A DNA stretch of 64,000 nt from Clostridia bacterium UC5.1-2E3. GTDB lineage: Bacteria > Bacillota > Clostridia > Lachnospirales > Lachnospiraceae. The translations under genes and the position numbers were made by a program. The notes beneath the pieces are model-generated. The model saw nothing but the letters and a program-made list of their open reading frames with translations, was not told the origin of the DNA and did not search any database. Below, one piece after another: positions 18,672 through 28,145 of this stretch (position 1 is the stretch's first letter; every line of letters begins with the position of its first letter). The stretch spans positions 1-64,000 of the forward strand of contig BBZO01000007.1 in the NCBI GenBank assembly GCA_001304875.1. Reading direction: 5' to 3'.

Positions 18672-20311
18672 GCTCCACTCTCCTCTCTGGTGAAGGTCAG
18701 GGTGATGATGGTTCCCTCCCCCACCTCCGTGTCGATCACACACTCCCCGCCGTTCTGGGCGACGATGGAATTTACAAGATGCAGGCCGAACCCGCGGTTC
18801 TCCCCCTTCGTGGTGACGCCGCGCTCAAACACCCGCGCCGCCAGCTCCGGGCGCATTCCGCGGCCCGTGTCCTCGCAGACGATCATATTGAAATCCCTGC
18901 GGCAGTGGATGGAAAGCCGGACACATTTCTCCTCCCGCTCCGCGTTCGCTGGGTCTGCCAGCTCCTCGATGGCATTTTCCAGGAGATTCCCGATGACGGT
19001 CAGAAGATCCTCTTTGGGGAGCAGCAGATCCGGTTCCAGACAGCTGCTGTCCGGATCCAGGGAGAGCGTGATCCCCAGCTCCGCGGCGTGCATCATTTTC
19101 CCGATAATCAGCGCGCACAGGGACGGCACGCGGATGCACTCGGCCGTGTCCTGCACCGCCCGGCTGGACACCAGGCTGCTGTTCACGATGAAGGACATGG
19201 CGCGCCGGATCTCCCCGGTCTGCAGATATCCCAGGATGACGTGAAGCTTGTTTTTAAACTCATGGTTGAAGGCTCTCAGAGCGTCCAGCGCCTCCCGCGT
19301 GCCGGAGAGCTCGTCCGACATGTGAAGAAGCTCTGTCCGGTCGTTGAGCACCAGAAGCATCCCCTCCCGGGAATCCTTTCCGGTCACCGGGATGGCCTTG
19401 ATAAAGAGCGTATGCCCGTCCACGGCGGAGACCAGGCTCAGATCGCCGGGCACCTTTGCGCCCGTCGGCGGCCAGAACCGCCCCAGATCGGGAAGAAGGC
19501 TTCCGACGGCCTTCCCCTCCAGACTGTCGGGGGAACCGCTCACGCGGAAGAATCCGGCGGCGGACTCGTTGGCATAGAGCACGGTTCCCGTGGAATCCAC
19601 GGCCACCAGTCCCTCGGACAGCGAATTTAACACCGCGTCCTGCCGGATGTAGATGTCAAGCAGCTCCTCCGGCTCATGTCCCATGAGACGCCCCCTTAAG
19701 AACACCACCAGGGCCCGGGAGAGCAGAAAGCTCATGACCAGCATAAGCCCCAGCACCGACAGATAGAGCGTGACGATGTTTGTCTGCCGGTCGGAGAGAT
19801 AATCCGTGAACACCGAGGCCATCACGTAGCCGATGATCTCGCCCTGCGAATCCCGGACAGAGTGGAAGGCACGGCGCTGCATTCCCATGGAGCCGTAGCC
19901 GGTGGTGATGTAGGGCGGGCTCCCGGCCAGGATGTCCGCCTCGTCGCCGCCGGTCACCGTCTCGCCGGTGGTATTTCTGTCCGTGTGATAGAAGCGCAGG
20001 CCGTCACTGTCACAGATCACCATCAGATTCAGCGTGCTGCTGTTGCTGCAGAAAAAGTCCAGCTCCCGCCGCACGGCTTCATCCGGGTAGCCCTTCTCCA
20101 GCATCCCCGCCACCTCGGGCATGGTGGCCACGTAGGCCGCCGTGTCGCTGATGGCCGCGTCCACATCCCGCCGCTCCTTGGCGATGTCGTAGTACATGGT
20201 GATGCCCATGGAGAGAAATAAAAGAAATGCGGAGACCGCAAAAAAGCTCCAGCAGAGCACGGTCTCCAGCGATGATTTTTTATAAAAGTCTGTGATTCTC
20301 ACTCTACGCAT
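18659..20311 (-). CDS. DcuS/CitA-type sensor histidine kinase
   Basis: An intact 550-residue kinase. Membrane helix about residues 19-42, an extracytoplasmic PAS-like sensor (about 43-175) with TGYGSMGMQRRAFHSV, a second helix (about 178-198), a cytoplasmic PAS domain (about 220-330), the phosphoacceptor region ALRAFNHEFKNKLHVILGYL (His about 350), and an HATPase domain with NLLENAIEEL, DTGRGM and RGFGLHLV. This domain order is that of the C4-dicarboxylate and citrate sensors. It is translationally coupled to the response regulator. The likely ligand is glutamate or a dicarboxylate, judging by gltS next door. Confidence 0.93.
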   Translation of the reverse strand: MRRVRITDFYKKSSLETVLCWSFFAVSAFLLFLSMGITMYYDIAKERRDVDAAISDTAAYVATMPEVAGMLEKGYPDEAVRRELDFFCSNSSTLNLMVICDSDGLRFYHTDRNTTGETVTGGDEADILAGSPPYITTGYGSMGMQRRAFHSVRDSQGEIIGYVMASVFTDYLSDRQTNIVTLYLSVLGLMLVMSFLLSRALVVFLRGRLMGHEPEELLDIYIRQDAVLNSLSEGLVAVDSTGTVLYANESAAGFFRVSGSPDSLEGKAVGSLLPDLGRFWPPTGAKVPGDLSLVSAVDGHTLFIKAIPVTGKDSREGMLLVLNDRTELLHMSDELSGTREALDALRAFNHEFKNKLHVILGYLQTGEIRRAMSFIVNSSLVSSRAVQDTAECIRVPSLCALIIGKMMHAAELGITLSLDPDSSCLEPDLLLPKEDLLTVIGNLLENAIEELADPANAEREEKCVRLSIHCRRDFNMIVCEDTGRGMRPELAARVFERGVTTKGENRGFGLHLVNSIVAQNGGECVIDTEVGEGTIITLTFTREESGACIR

Positions 20312-20773
20312 TTCGTTTTCCTGTCAGTTCGAGAACCTCCAGCTTCCAGACGGAGGTTCTTAAAAGCATTGCCTCCGGGAATGTGCCCTCGCCGTTCCAG
20401 CCGTAGTGATCCATGATCCGGCCAAGGCCATGGCGCTTTCCCTCCAGATCGGTGATCTCCTCCGGGCGCGCGGTTCCGATCACACTCTCGTACCGGGCCG
20501 TCCAGCCGCAGGGCGTGTCCTTCTCCACAATCTGAATCAGACGGTCAAGCTCAAAACCCACCGCAGGCTGTCCGCGCAGCAGCTCCACCTTCCTGCCCGC
20601 GACAGCCGAGTGGAAATAGAACGCCACTCCCTGCTCCGTGCGCTCGAAGCCAAAGTTCAGCGGCACGAGATAGGCGCCGGCTCATCCGGAATCGCCAGGC
20701 GCATCACCTGGCAGCCCTCGATGACTGAGACAATGTCCTGCATGTCCCTGATTTCACGTTCGTTTCTTCTCAT
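20304..20773 (-). CDS. Pyridoxamine 5'-phosphate oxidase-like flavoprotein (NimA type; one frame break)
   Basis: About 156 residues. The N-terminus RRNEREIRDMQDIVSVIEGC and the core VPLNFGFERTEQGVAFYFHS with a KHGLGRIMDHYG-like segment fit the short FMN-binding split-barrel proteins related to nitroimidazole reductase NimA. The frame breaks near 20682 (GCGCCTATC for GCGCCCTATC). The start is ATG 20773, and the end overlaps the kinase start by 8 bases. The substrate is not known; many members bind FMN or heme. Confidence 0.8.
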
Positions 20774-20796
20774 AGGAATCCTCCCGCCGGCTGTTT

Positions 20797-22250
20797 TTAA
20801 TGTCTGTGCATCGAGAATGTATCCATGGGATATTTCGCCAGGTTCTCATGCACGCCGCGGCTGTCCGCCTTGGCGATCAGCGCGTCGCGGTGGCGCTTGG
20901 CCTCCATCTCGGTCTTGTGCTTGCTGGGGCCGCCCACACAGCCGCCCACGCAGGCCATGCCCTCGATGAAGTCCTCGGGCAGGCGTCCGGCCTTTAAAAG
21001 CAGAAGCGCTTTCTTGCACTCCTGGGCGCCGTTGCACTTAGCCACCTTGATGTCGGCATTCTCGCCGCTCTCCTTTAAGCACTCCAGAACCGCTGCGGTC
21101 ACGCCGCCGCCGTTGCCGAAACGCTTTCCGAACACGCTGGCCTCCTGGGCGTTATCCTCCTCCGGCTCCAGGTTAATGTCCTTTGCGCGGAGCAGGGCGC
21201 GGATCTCGCCGAAGGTCAGCGCGTAGTCCGCGTTCCCCTCGATGTTCAGATCCAGCGTCTCGCTCTTCTTGGCAATACACGGGCCGATGAACACGGTGAC
21301 GGCCTCCGGATCCTGTGCCTTTACCATGCGGGACACGGGCGCACATGGGGGAAACCGTGGTGGACATGTTCTCCAGAAGCATCGGGAAATGCTGCTTGAT
21401 CATGTTCACGAACGCCGGGCAGCAGGAGGTGGTCATCTTTTGCCCTCCTTGTAGGCCTCGGCCCACTCCTCAGCCTCGTAGGCGGCGGTCATATCTCCGC
21501 CCAGGCCCACCTCGATCATGTCGGCGAAGCCGCCTTCTTGAGGGCCGTCCGCCAGCTGGCCATGGTAATGTCCGGGCCGAACTGTCCCTCCGTAGCCGGG
21601 GCCACCATGGCGACCACCTTCTTGCCGGCCAGAATCAGACGGATCACGTCCACGATAAAGGTCTTGGAGCCGATGGCTCCAAAGGGGCAGCTGTGGATGC
21701 AGGCGCCGCACTGGATGCACTTATCCTCGTCGATGACACAGATGCCGTACTCATCGTATGTGATGGCGTCCACCGGGCACACCTTCTTGCAGGGGCGCTC
21801 TAAATGGGCGATGGCGTTGTACGGGCAGGCGTTGGCGCACATGCCGCACTCCTTACACTTGTTGGGATCGATGTGGGCCCGGCGCTCGCCCATGGTGATG
21901 GCGCCGAACTTACAGGAGTTCTGACAGGCCTTTCCCATACATTTGCGGCAGTTGTCGGTCACGGTGTAGGAGGCGATGGGACACTCCTCGCAGGCCGCGC
22001 CGATGACCTGGACCACGTTTCTCGTATCCTTGCCGCTGGTGGGGCATAAGCCCTCGGCCAGGCGGACTCTCTGATGGATGATCTCTCTCTCCTTGTAGAT
22101 GCAGCACCGGAACTGGGCCTGCGGGCCGGGAATCATCTTGTAGGGAAGGTAGTCGCGTTTCTCCTCCAGCTCTCCCGCCCATGCTAACTTAGCCACTTCA
22201 TAAAGCACCTCATGTTTCACATGCAGGATGGTCGCATCATTGGTTACCAT
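20797..22250 (-). CDS. [FeFe]-hydrogenase, group B-like (three frame breaks)
   Basis: About 486 residues. The N-terminal half carries many Cys for Fe-S clusters: CEECPIASYTVTDNCRKC, CKECGMCANACPYNAIAHLERPC and CIQCGACIHSCPFG, with KVCPVDAI between. The H-cluster domain follows: L1 TSCCPAFVNMIKQHFP, L2 VFIGPCIAKKSE, and L3 EGMACVGGCVGGP. The Cys expected for proton transfer is present (TSCCP), so the enzyme should turn over hydrogen. Breaks near 21532, 21437 and 21345 each need one base or so. It is the last gene of an operon that starts with a thioredoxin-like ferredoxin and a sensory hydrogenase. Electron partner probably ferredoxin. Confidence 0.9.
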
Positions 22251-22274
22251 ATGTTTTCTCTTCCTCCTTATTTT

Positions 22275-23453
22275 TTAATAGTAAGTCACTGTCACGGACT
22301 TACCCATTTTCTCCGCTATATCAATGAGCTGTTTCACCAGATTTTGCCGGATACCCAGCTCGAACAGAAGTCCCGAGCTCTGGTAGGCGCCGTTGACCGC
22401 CTTTCCCACAAACAGGTGCAGGTCAGTACAGTCCTCCAGAAGCATCCTGGCGATCATGGAAGCTCCGTTGTTCTTGTCTAGCTCCTCGAAAAATCCGCGG
22501 CTTAAATCCTTATTCTCCACGTACCGGGTCAGAATACTGACCGCGCGGTTTAAGGTGAGCACGCCCTCGGTCACCAGCTCGACGCCCTCCATATGGGCGA
22601 TGGGCGGGATGTCCGGGTCGTAGTAGTCGATGGAAACCTGGAGCTGCCGCCCCAGAATCCTCGATAAAATGGTGGCGGTGGTTCCGCCGGAAACGATACG
22701 CTTCACGCCCTCCCCTGCCATGAAATCCTCCACCATCTTCCGGTCGTCGTCCCGGTCCACCGGCGGGCCGGTCATCAGATGCACGGTCTTCCGCTCGATG
22801 ATGCGCATGACCGCCACCGTGGTGTCGTCGCCGGGCCGGTACTGGTAGAGCTCGTCGCACTCGCCGCAGACCGCAGAGGCCAGACGGATGGAGGAGACGG
22901 GCTGTTCGCACTGCTTCTCCACAAACCGGGCGATGTCCTCCCACTCCCAGCCGAAATGCCACAGCCTCCCGACTCCCGCGTGGGTGGTTCCGTCGCTCAT
23001 CAATACCAGTGTGTCGCCGGTCTGCACCTTGAAGCGGAACTCGTTGATGGTCTTGTCCTTGATGGTGCGCTCATTTTTCGGGATGGGGAACAGTTTCCCG
23101 TCCCTTATGAAAATGCAGCCGGGGTTGTCAAACTCCGCCAGATAGGCGTCCCCGTTGTTGAACACCTGTAAAATGCTGAACGTGGAGTAGGCCACCTGCC
23201 GCACCTGGCAGATCGGGAGCGTCTGGACGATGGTCTCTAAGCACTCCTCCAGCGGGGCGCCGTTTAAAAACATGGTCCCCAGAATCTTCGTGGTCAGCGT
23301 GGAGAGGATATTGGCCTTCACGCCGCTTCCCATGCCGTCCGCCAGGATGATGACGTCCGAGTCCGGGGTCTTTAAAATCTCCACCTTGTCGCCGCAGAGA
23401 ATCTCTGAAAATTTGTTAAGGCTCTTGTAAGCCGCATCTACGGAAATCCCCAT
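22275..23453 (-). CDS. SpoIIE-type PP2C serine phosphatase of the hydrogenase operon
   Basis: An intact protein of about 392 residues. The N-terminal SpoIIE/PP2C domain has the metal site VIILADGMGSGVKAN (about residues 33-47), GDTLVLMSDGTTHAG and GDDTTVAVMRI. The C-terminal half (from about 230) is a separate domain seen in hydrogenase-linked phosphatases, with IVSGGTTATILSRILGR. Its start ATG 23453 overlaps the sensory hydrogenase stop (ATGA). A phosphatase next to a PAS-bearing hydrogenase suggests that redox or hydrogen sensing is passed on by dephosphorylating an unknown protein. Confidence 0.88.
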   Translation of the reverse strand: MGISVDAAYKSLNKFSEILCGDKVEILKTPDSDVIILADGMGSGVKANILSTLTTKILGTMFLNGAPLEECLETIVQTLPICQVRQVAYSTFSILQVFNNGDAYLAEFDNPGCIFIRDGKLFPIPKNERTIKDKTINEFRFKVQTGDTLVLMSDGTTHAGVGRLWHFGWEWEDIARFVEKQCEQPVSSIRLASAVCGECDELYQYRPGDDTTVAVMRIIERKTVHLMTGPPVDRDDDRKMVEDFMAGEGVKRIVSGGTTATILSRILGRQLQVSIDYYDPDIPPIAHMEGVELVTEGVLTLNRAVSILTRYVENKDLSRGFFEELDKNNGASMIARMLLEDCTDLHLFVGKAVNGAYQSSGLLFELGIRQNLVKQLIDIAEKMGKSVTVTYY

Positions 23454-25179
23454 CAGCGGACCTCGCTTTCGGTTCCCCGGTCGAGAAGCGAATCGCACAG
23501 CTTCGTCAGCGTGGTCTTGGTCTCCGCCGTGGTCTCGCCTAAGAGACCGGCGATCTCCTGGGCCACCATCATCTGCTTGTAGATGACCTTCTGGGCCAGG
23601 TCGATGGTCTCCAGCCGCTTCTCGTAGTCCTTAGCCGCCTGCTCCTCCTCGCGGGTCACGTCCACCAGCGTCGCCAGGATCAGTCCGCTCTTTTCGATGT
23701 AAACCAGATTCTGGATTGCCGTCAGCCCCAGATTCGGATAAGTCACCTTCCGGCTGTGGACGTTCTCATGGCTGGCGAACACATTTTTGAAATCGATGGT
23801 GTCCATGTAGTCGCCCAGGCTGTGGCCCAGAAGCTCCTGCCTCGTGAGCCCGAAATACTTCTCCGCCGCCGCCGAGCACTCCCGGATCCGCATGTCCTCG
23901 TCCACCATCAGAATGATGTTCGGCGAGGTCTCCATCACCAGGTTAGCCAGGGATTCGGCCCGGGACTGCATGAACGGAATGCACATGGAAAGCTCCGCCT
24001 TCTTCTGGAAAATGGCGACCGCCTTGTCCCGGCAGGTGGGATAGCCGCAGGCCCCGCAGTTTAACTCCTGCTCCTTCGTGAACTTTCCGGTCTTTCTTAA
24101 AATCTCCCGGATCTGCTCCTCCGTGGGAATCTTCTCCTCGATGGAGTGATCCTCAAACTCCCTGTGAATGTCAAGCTCCGGGAAACGCTCCCTCACCCGG
24201 CTCACATCCGCCGGCCTCCCTGGCCACCCGCGCCCTCATATCCAGCTTCGCGGTGAAATGGGATACCTGGCTGTCCGCCGCCGGGCCGTTGACACAGCCG
24301 CCCGAGCAGGCCGTCATCTCGATGAAACAGCCCTTCGCCTCGCCGGCGGCCATACTCTTTAACGCCACGATGCAGTCCTTCACCTCGCAGATGGCCAGCT
24401 TGCGATAGTGATCCTCCTCGCTGGAGGTCGCCATAATGGAGGAGAGGGAGCCGCCCACCACGGAATAGAGGCGGTTGACATTCTCATCCTCCGCCCCGAA
24501 CGGGACGTCCTCACAGGTCTCCGGGCTTATATGCGCCTGGGAAAACCACTGGTTTAAATCCTCGAAGGTCAGCACCGCGTCTATGAGCCCTTTGTTCCTG
24601 CGGCGCTTGTACTCCCGCTTCTCCGCCACACAGGGCCGATGAACACCACCCTGCGTCCGGATCCTCCGCCTTTATGAGCTTGGCGTGGGCGATGGACGGC
24701 GGGTCCACCTGGGCCACGTAGGGGATGAGCTGGGGATAGTAAATCTCGATCAGATCATTGATGCTGGGGCAGAGGGAGGTGATGATGTTCTCCATCTTTC
24801 CCTCTCTTAAAAGCTTTATGTACTCCTCCGTCACCAGCGCCGCGCCCTCGGAGACATCCCTCACGGCGGAAAATCCCAGCTCTAAGAGAGCCCCCTTCAT
24901 CTGTCCCGGGCGGACCGACGGAAACAGGCTCATAAACGAGGACGACAGCGACACGATGACCCGGTGTCCGTCGGCCATGAAGCTCTTCACCAGCTCCAGC
25001 TCGCTGGACGAAACCTTGGCGGACTGGGGGCAGCACCGCACGCACTGGCCGCAGACCACGCAGCGGTTGGGCATGATGATGGCCCGGCCGTCGCGGACCA
25101 TGATAGCCTTCACGTCACAGTTTCTCACGCACTTGTAGCAGTGCTTGCACATGGTCGCATTGAAATCAATCACGGGCAT
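23453..25179 (-). CDS. Sensory [FeFe]-hydrogenase with PAS domain (about four lost bases)
   Basis: About 576 residues. Domains in order: two ferredoxin clusters (CKHCYKCVRNCDVKAI, CVVCGQCVRCCPQ), an H-cluster domain, a [4Fe-4S] segment ELNCGACGYPTCRDKA, and a PAS domain (about 430-540) with SPNIILMVDEDMRIRECSAAAEKYF. L1 is TSLCPSINDLIE, where catalytic enzymes have TSCCP; the proton-relay Cys is Leu. L2 is FIGPCVAEKRE and L3 MTACSGGCVNGP. These match HydS-type sensor hydrogenases, which bind hydrogen but turn over slowly. Bases are missing near 24655, 24640 and 24212. It is followed by a PP2C phosphatase, as in the phosphatase-linked group C class. Confidence 0.88.
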
Positions 25180-25181
25180 GG

Positions 25182-25421
25182 TTACAGCCTCCCTACGATC
25201 TCCTTCTCGAAGAACTCGTCCACAGTCTCGGGTTTCACGGAATACAGGGTATCATCTATGGTCACGCAGACGCCTTTTACACAGTTGCCGGTGCAGAAAG
25301 CGCCGTTTAAGTCCACCTTGTCGCTGATGCCGCGCTCTGCCACCAGCTTCTGGAGCCGCTTGATGATCTCGCGGGAGCCCTTCAGATGACAGGCACTTCC
25401 AATACAAATCGTTACTCTCAT
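25182..25421 (-). CDS. Thioredoxin-like [2Fe-2S] ferredoxin
   Basis: An intact 79-residue protein with the TRX-like ferredoxin cysteines: Cys6 and Cys11 in ICIGSACHLKG, and a second pair in GAFCTGNCVKGVC. The family resembles the C-terminal part of NuoE/HymA and carries one [2Fe-2S] cluster. It is the first gene of the hydrogenase operon, 2 bases before the sensory hydrogenase, so it may deliver electrons to that protein. Confidence 0.88.
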   Translation of the reverse strand: MRVTICIGSACHLKGSREIIKRLQKLVAERGISDKVDLNGAFCTGNCVKGVCVTIDDTLYSVKPETVDEFFEKEIVGRL

Positions 25422-25453
25422 ATGTATATTCCCTCCTATTTTTTATTGGTTTC

Positions 25454-25482
25454 ATTATCTCACATTGTGATATTATTATCAA
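25454..25482 (-). promoter_or_regulatory. Promoter of the hydrogenase operon with a palindrome in the spacer
   Basis: TTGATA (25482-25477), a 17-base spacer and GATAAT (25459-25454) on the minus strand. The 11-base palindrome TCACATTGTGA fills 25460-25470, inside the spacer, where a repressor would compete with polymerase. Confidence 0.65.
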
Positions 25483-25490
25483 TTCTTTTC

Positions 25491-25519
25491 TTGCATTTTT
25501 TCAGATACTTAGCTATAAT
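25491..25519 (+). promoter_or_regulatory. Promoter of the ABC transporter operon
   Basis: TTGCAT (25491-25496), a 17-base spacer and a perfect TATAAT (25514-25519), divergent from the hydrogenase promoter. The ATG is at 25594 behind GAAAGGAG. Confidence 0.7.
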
Positions 25520-25593
25520 ATCCCTGACTGTGCTAACCCCAAAGTTTTCCCCGGTTTTACGGGATTTTCTGAGGGAGAAGAAAGGAGAAATTT

Positions 25594-26696
25594 ATGAAAA
25601 AATCACTGACGGTTCTGATGGCCTGCGCCTGTCCGGCGCGGTGCTTGCCGGGTGCCTGGCGGCGCCGGCCGATTACGAGGAAAAGACCGAGGTTACAGTG
25701 GAAAAGATCGAGGAGGCCACCGGGACCGCCGGGGCGGATGACGGGGCTGCAAACAGCGAGAAATCGGACGGCGCAGATGCAGATGACGCAGCCGGCAGTT
25801 CTGCCGGAGTGCTTCGCGTCGGCGCGCTCAAGGGGCCGACTTCCATGGGCCTGGTCTCCCTGATGGACGACGCGGACAATTCCGCCAACCAGTACGAATT
25901 TACCATGGCCACGGCGGCCGACGAGCTTCTGGCCAGAATGGTGAGCGGCGATCTCGACATCGCCCTGGTGCCGGCCAACGTGGCCAGCGTCCTCTACAAC
26001 AAGACCGGAGGGGACGTCTCCGTGATCGACATCAACACGCTGGGCGTGCTCTACATCGTCTCCGGCGACACGTCCATCCAGACGCCGGACGACCTGGCGG
26101 GAAAGACCATCTACATGACAGGAAAGGGAACCACCCCCGACTACGTGATCCAGTACCTTTTAAACGCCCAGGAGACGCCTGTGGCCGACGTGGCCTTCGA
26201 GTATAAATCCGAGGCCGCCGAGGTGGCCGCCGTCTTAAAAGAGAATCCCGACGCCGTGGGACTCCTGCCCCAGCCCTTCGCCACCGTGGCCTGCGCCCAG
26301 AACGAGGCGCTCTCCGTGGTCATGGACCTGACCGAGCAGTGGGATCTTCTGCAGGACGGCTCCGGCAGCCGTCTGGTGACCGGTGTCACCATCGTGCGGG
26401 ATGAGGTGCTTTCGCAGCACGAGGACGCCGTGAAGCGTTTCCTCTCTGAGCACGAGCGTTCCGCCCAGGCGGCAGAGAACGAGCCGGAGCGTGTGGCGGA
26501 ACTGGTGGCCGCGGCGGGCATCATCGAGAAGGCCCCCATCGCCCAGAAGGCCCTTCCCTACTGCAGCATCACCTACATCGACGGCCAGGAGATGAAGGAC
26601 GCCCTGTCCGGGTACTTAGGCGTGCTCTTCGACCAGGATCCCGCCTCCGTGGGAGGCGCCATGCCGGCCGACGATTTCTACTATATGAACGAATAA
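25594..26696 (+). CDS. NitT/TauT-like ABC transporter binding lipoprotein (one frame break)
   Basis: About 367 residues. A lipoprotein signal ending in VLAGC (about residue 21) is recovered by adding one C near 25636. After an acidic linker comes LRVGALKGPTSMGLVSLMDD (about 70-90) and LDIALVPANVASVLYNK, a fold and motif set of the NMT1/TauA-like binding proteins; NPDAVGLLPQPFATVA is also typical. Such proteins bind sulfonates, nitrate, riboflavin or thiamine precursors; the ligand cannot be told here. It is the first of three genes with permease and ATPase. Confidence 0.82.
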
Positions 26697-26709
26697 GGAT
26701 ATGAAAGCT

Positions 26710-27466
26710 ATGAAACAAGACCGGAAAACGGCGGTTTCTCCGCCTCGGCCTCATCGTCCTGTTCTGGCTTTGCGTCTGGCAGGGAGCCAGCATGGCCGTG
26801 GACAATTCCATCCTACTGGTGGGGCCCGCGGACGTGTTCGGCTCCCTGTCTGCACAGATGACGGAGCCAGATTTCTGGGCGGCCATTTTACACTCGTTTG
26901 CGCGCATCAGCCTGGGATTCCTGCTGGCGTTTTCCGCCGGGGTACTCCTCGGCTCCCTCGCGTTTGCCCTGCCGCTCCCCGGCGAAATCTTAAGCCCGGT
27001 GATTCTTCTTCTAAAATCCATCCCCGTGGCCTCCTTCGTCATCCTGGTGCTCATCTGGGCCGGATCCGGAAATCTCTCCGTGGTCATCGCCTTCACCGTG
27101 GCCTTCCCCATGGTCTACGAGAGCACCCTGTCGGGGCTTGAGAGCGCGGACAAAAAGCTTCTGGAGATGGCGCAGGTGTTTCGCATCGGGCTGTTCCGCC
27201 GGGCCCGCTTCATCTATTTCCCGGCGCTGATGCCCTATCTTGCGGCCAGCTGCCGCACGGCCCTGGGCATGAGCGTGAAATCCGGCATCGCGGCGGAGGT
27301 CATCGGCATCCCGGACGGCACCATCGGCGAGAAGCTTTACATGGCAAAAATATACCTGGACACCGCCGGACTGTTCGCGTGGACGTTTGTCATCATCGTG
27401 ACGGCGTTTGTGTTCGAGCGGCTGTTTCTCAGACTTCTTGACTGGATTGCAGGGAGGTACGCATGA
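26710..27466 (+). CDS. ABC transporter permease, NitT/TauT type (disturbed start)
   Basis: About 250 residues with six membrane helices. The EAA loop is GLESADKKLLEMAQVFRIG (about residues 140-158). The N-terminal helix GLIVLFWLCVWQGAS reads in the main frame, but the ATG at 26710 is in another frame because bases are missing in the A-rich start region (about 26713-26745). The exact start is therefore uncertain. It follows the binding protein by 13 bases and overlaps the ATPase start by 4. Passes the bound ligand across the membrane. Confidence 0.85.
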
Positions 27467-28047
27467 GCGGGACAAACATGATTGAGATACGAAATCTTTG
27501 CAAAACCTACGGGGATCTGGTGATCTTCGACCATCTGGACCTGACGCTTGCGCCGGACACCGTCTACTGCCTGACCGGGGCCTCCGGCATCGGGAAAACG
27601 ACGCTTCTCCACATGCTTCTGGGGCTGGAAGCCTGGGACAGCGGGGAGATTCTGGGGCTGGACGGACTTCGCACGGCGGCGGTCTTCCAGGAAGACCGGC
27701 TCTGCCTCTCCTTCTCACCGCTGGAAAATATTCGCATGGCCGTGGGGAAAGCCGTCAGCCGCGAGGAGATTTTAAAGGAGGCAAAAAAGCTGCTGCCGCC
27801 GGAGAGCCTCTCGCGGCCCGCGGCCACCTTAAGCGGCGGACAGAAGCGCCGCACTGCCATCCTGCGCGCCCTGCTGGCGCAGTCGGATCTGCTTGTCATG
27901 GATGAACCGTTCACGGGACTGGACGACGGGACGAAGGAGCTGGCAGTGAATTATGTGCGGGAGAAGGCGCGCGGGAAAATCTGCGTGATCGCGACCCACG
28001 ATATGCAGGATGCGGAAGTCTTAAACGCCCGGCGGATCCCCCTTTGA
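27463..28047 (+). CDS. ABC transporter ATPase, NitT/TauT type
   Basis: An intact 194-residue ATPase, shorter than the usual 240-260. Walker A GASGIGKTT (about residues 38-46), signature LSGGQKRR (about 126), Walker B LLVMDEPF (about 146) and the H-loop ATHDMQDAE are all present. The C-terminus after the H-loop is brief. Start ATG 27463 overlaps the permease stop (ATGA type). Powers the transporter of the two preceding genes. Confidence 0.92.
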   Translation: MSGTNMIEIRNLCKTYGDLVIFDHLDLTLAPDTVYCLTGASGIGKTTLLHMLLGLEAWDSGEILGLDGLRTAAVFQEDRLCLSFSPLENIRMAVGKAVSREEILKEAKKLLPPESLSRPAATLSGGQKRRTAILRALLAQSDLLVMDEPFTGLDDGTKELAVNYVREKARGKICVIATHDMQDAEVLNARRIPL

Positions 28048-28076
28048 CGCGCCCTTTCATTTTGCCAAAATAGGAA

Positions 28077-28103
28077 ACACGCGCGCGTGTGCGCCTGGCG
28101 CAC
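28077..28103 (+). terminator. Overlapping hairpins after the ABC operon
   Basis: ACACGCGCGCGTGT (28077-28090) and GTGCGCCTGGCGCAC (28089-28103) can form alternative stems, followed by GAAATATTTTT. This looks like a weak terminator or an mRNA end-protecting structure. Confidence 0.45.
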
Positions 28104-28145
28104 GAAATATTTTTAAGTTTGAAAGAAAAAGGAGATGGATTGAAA

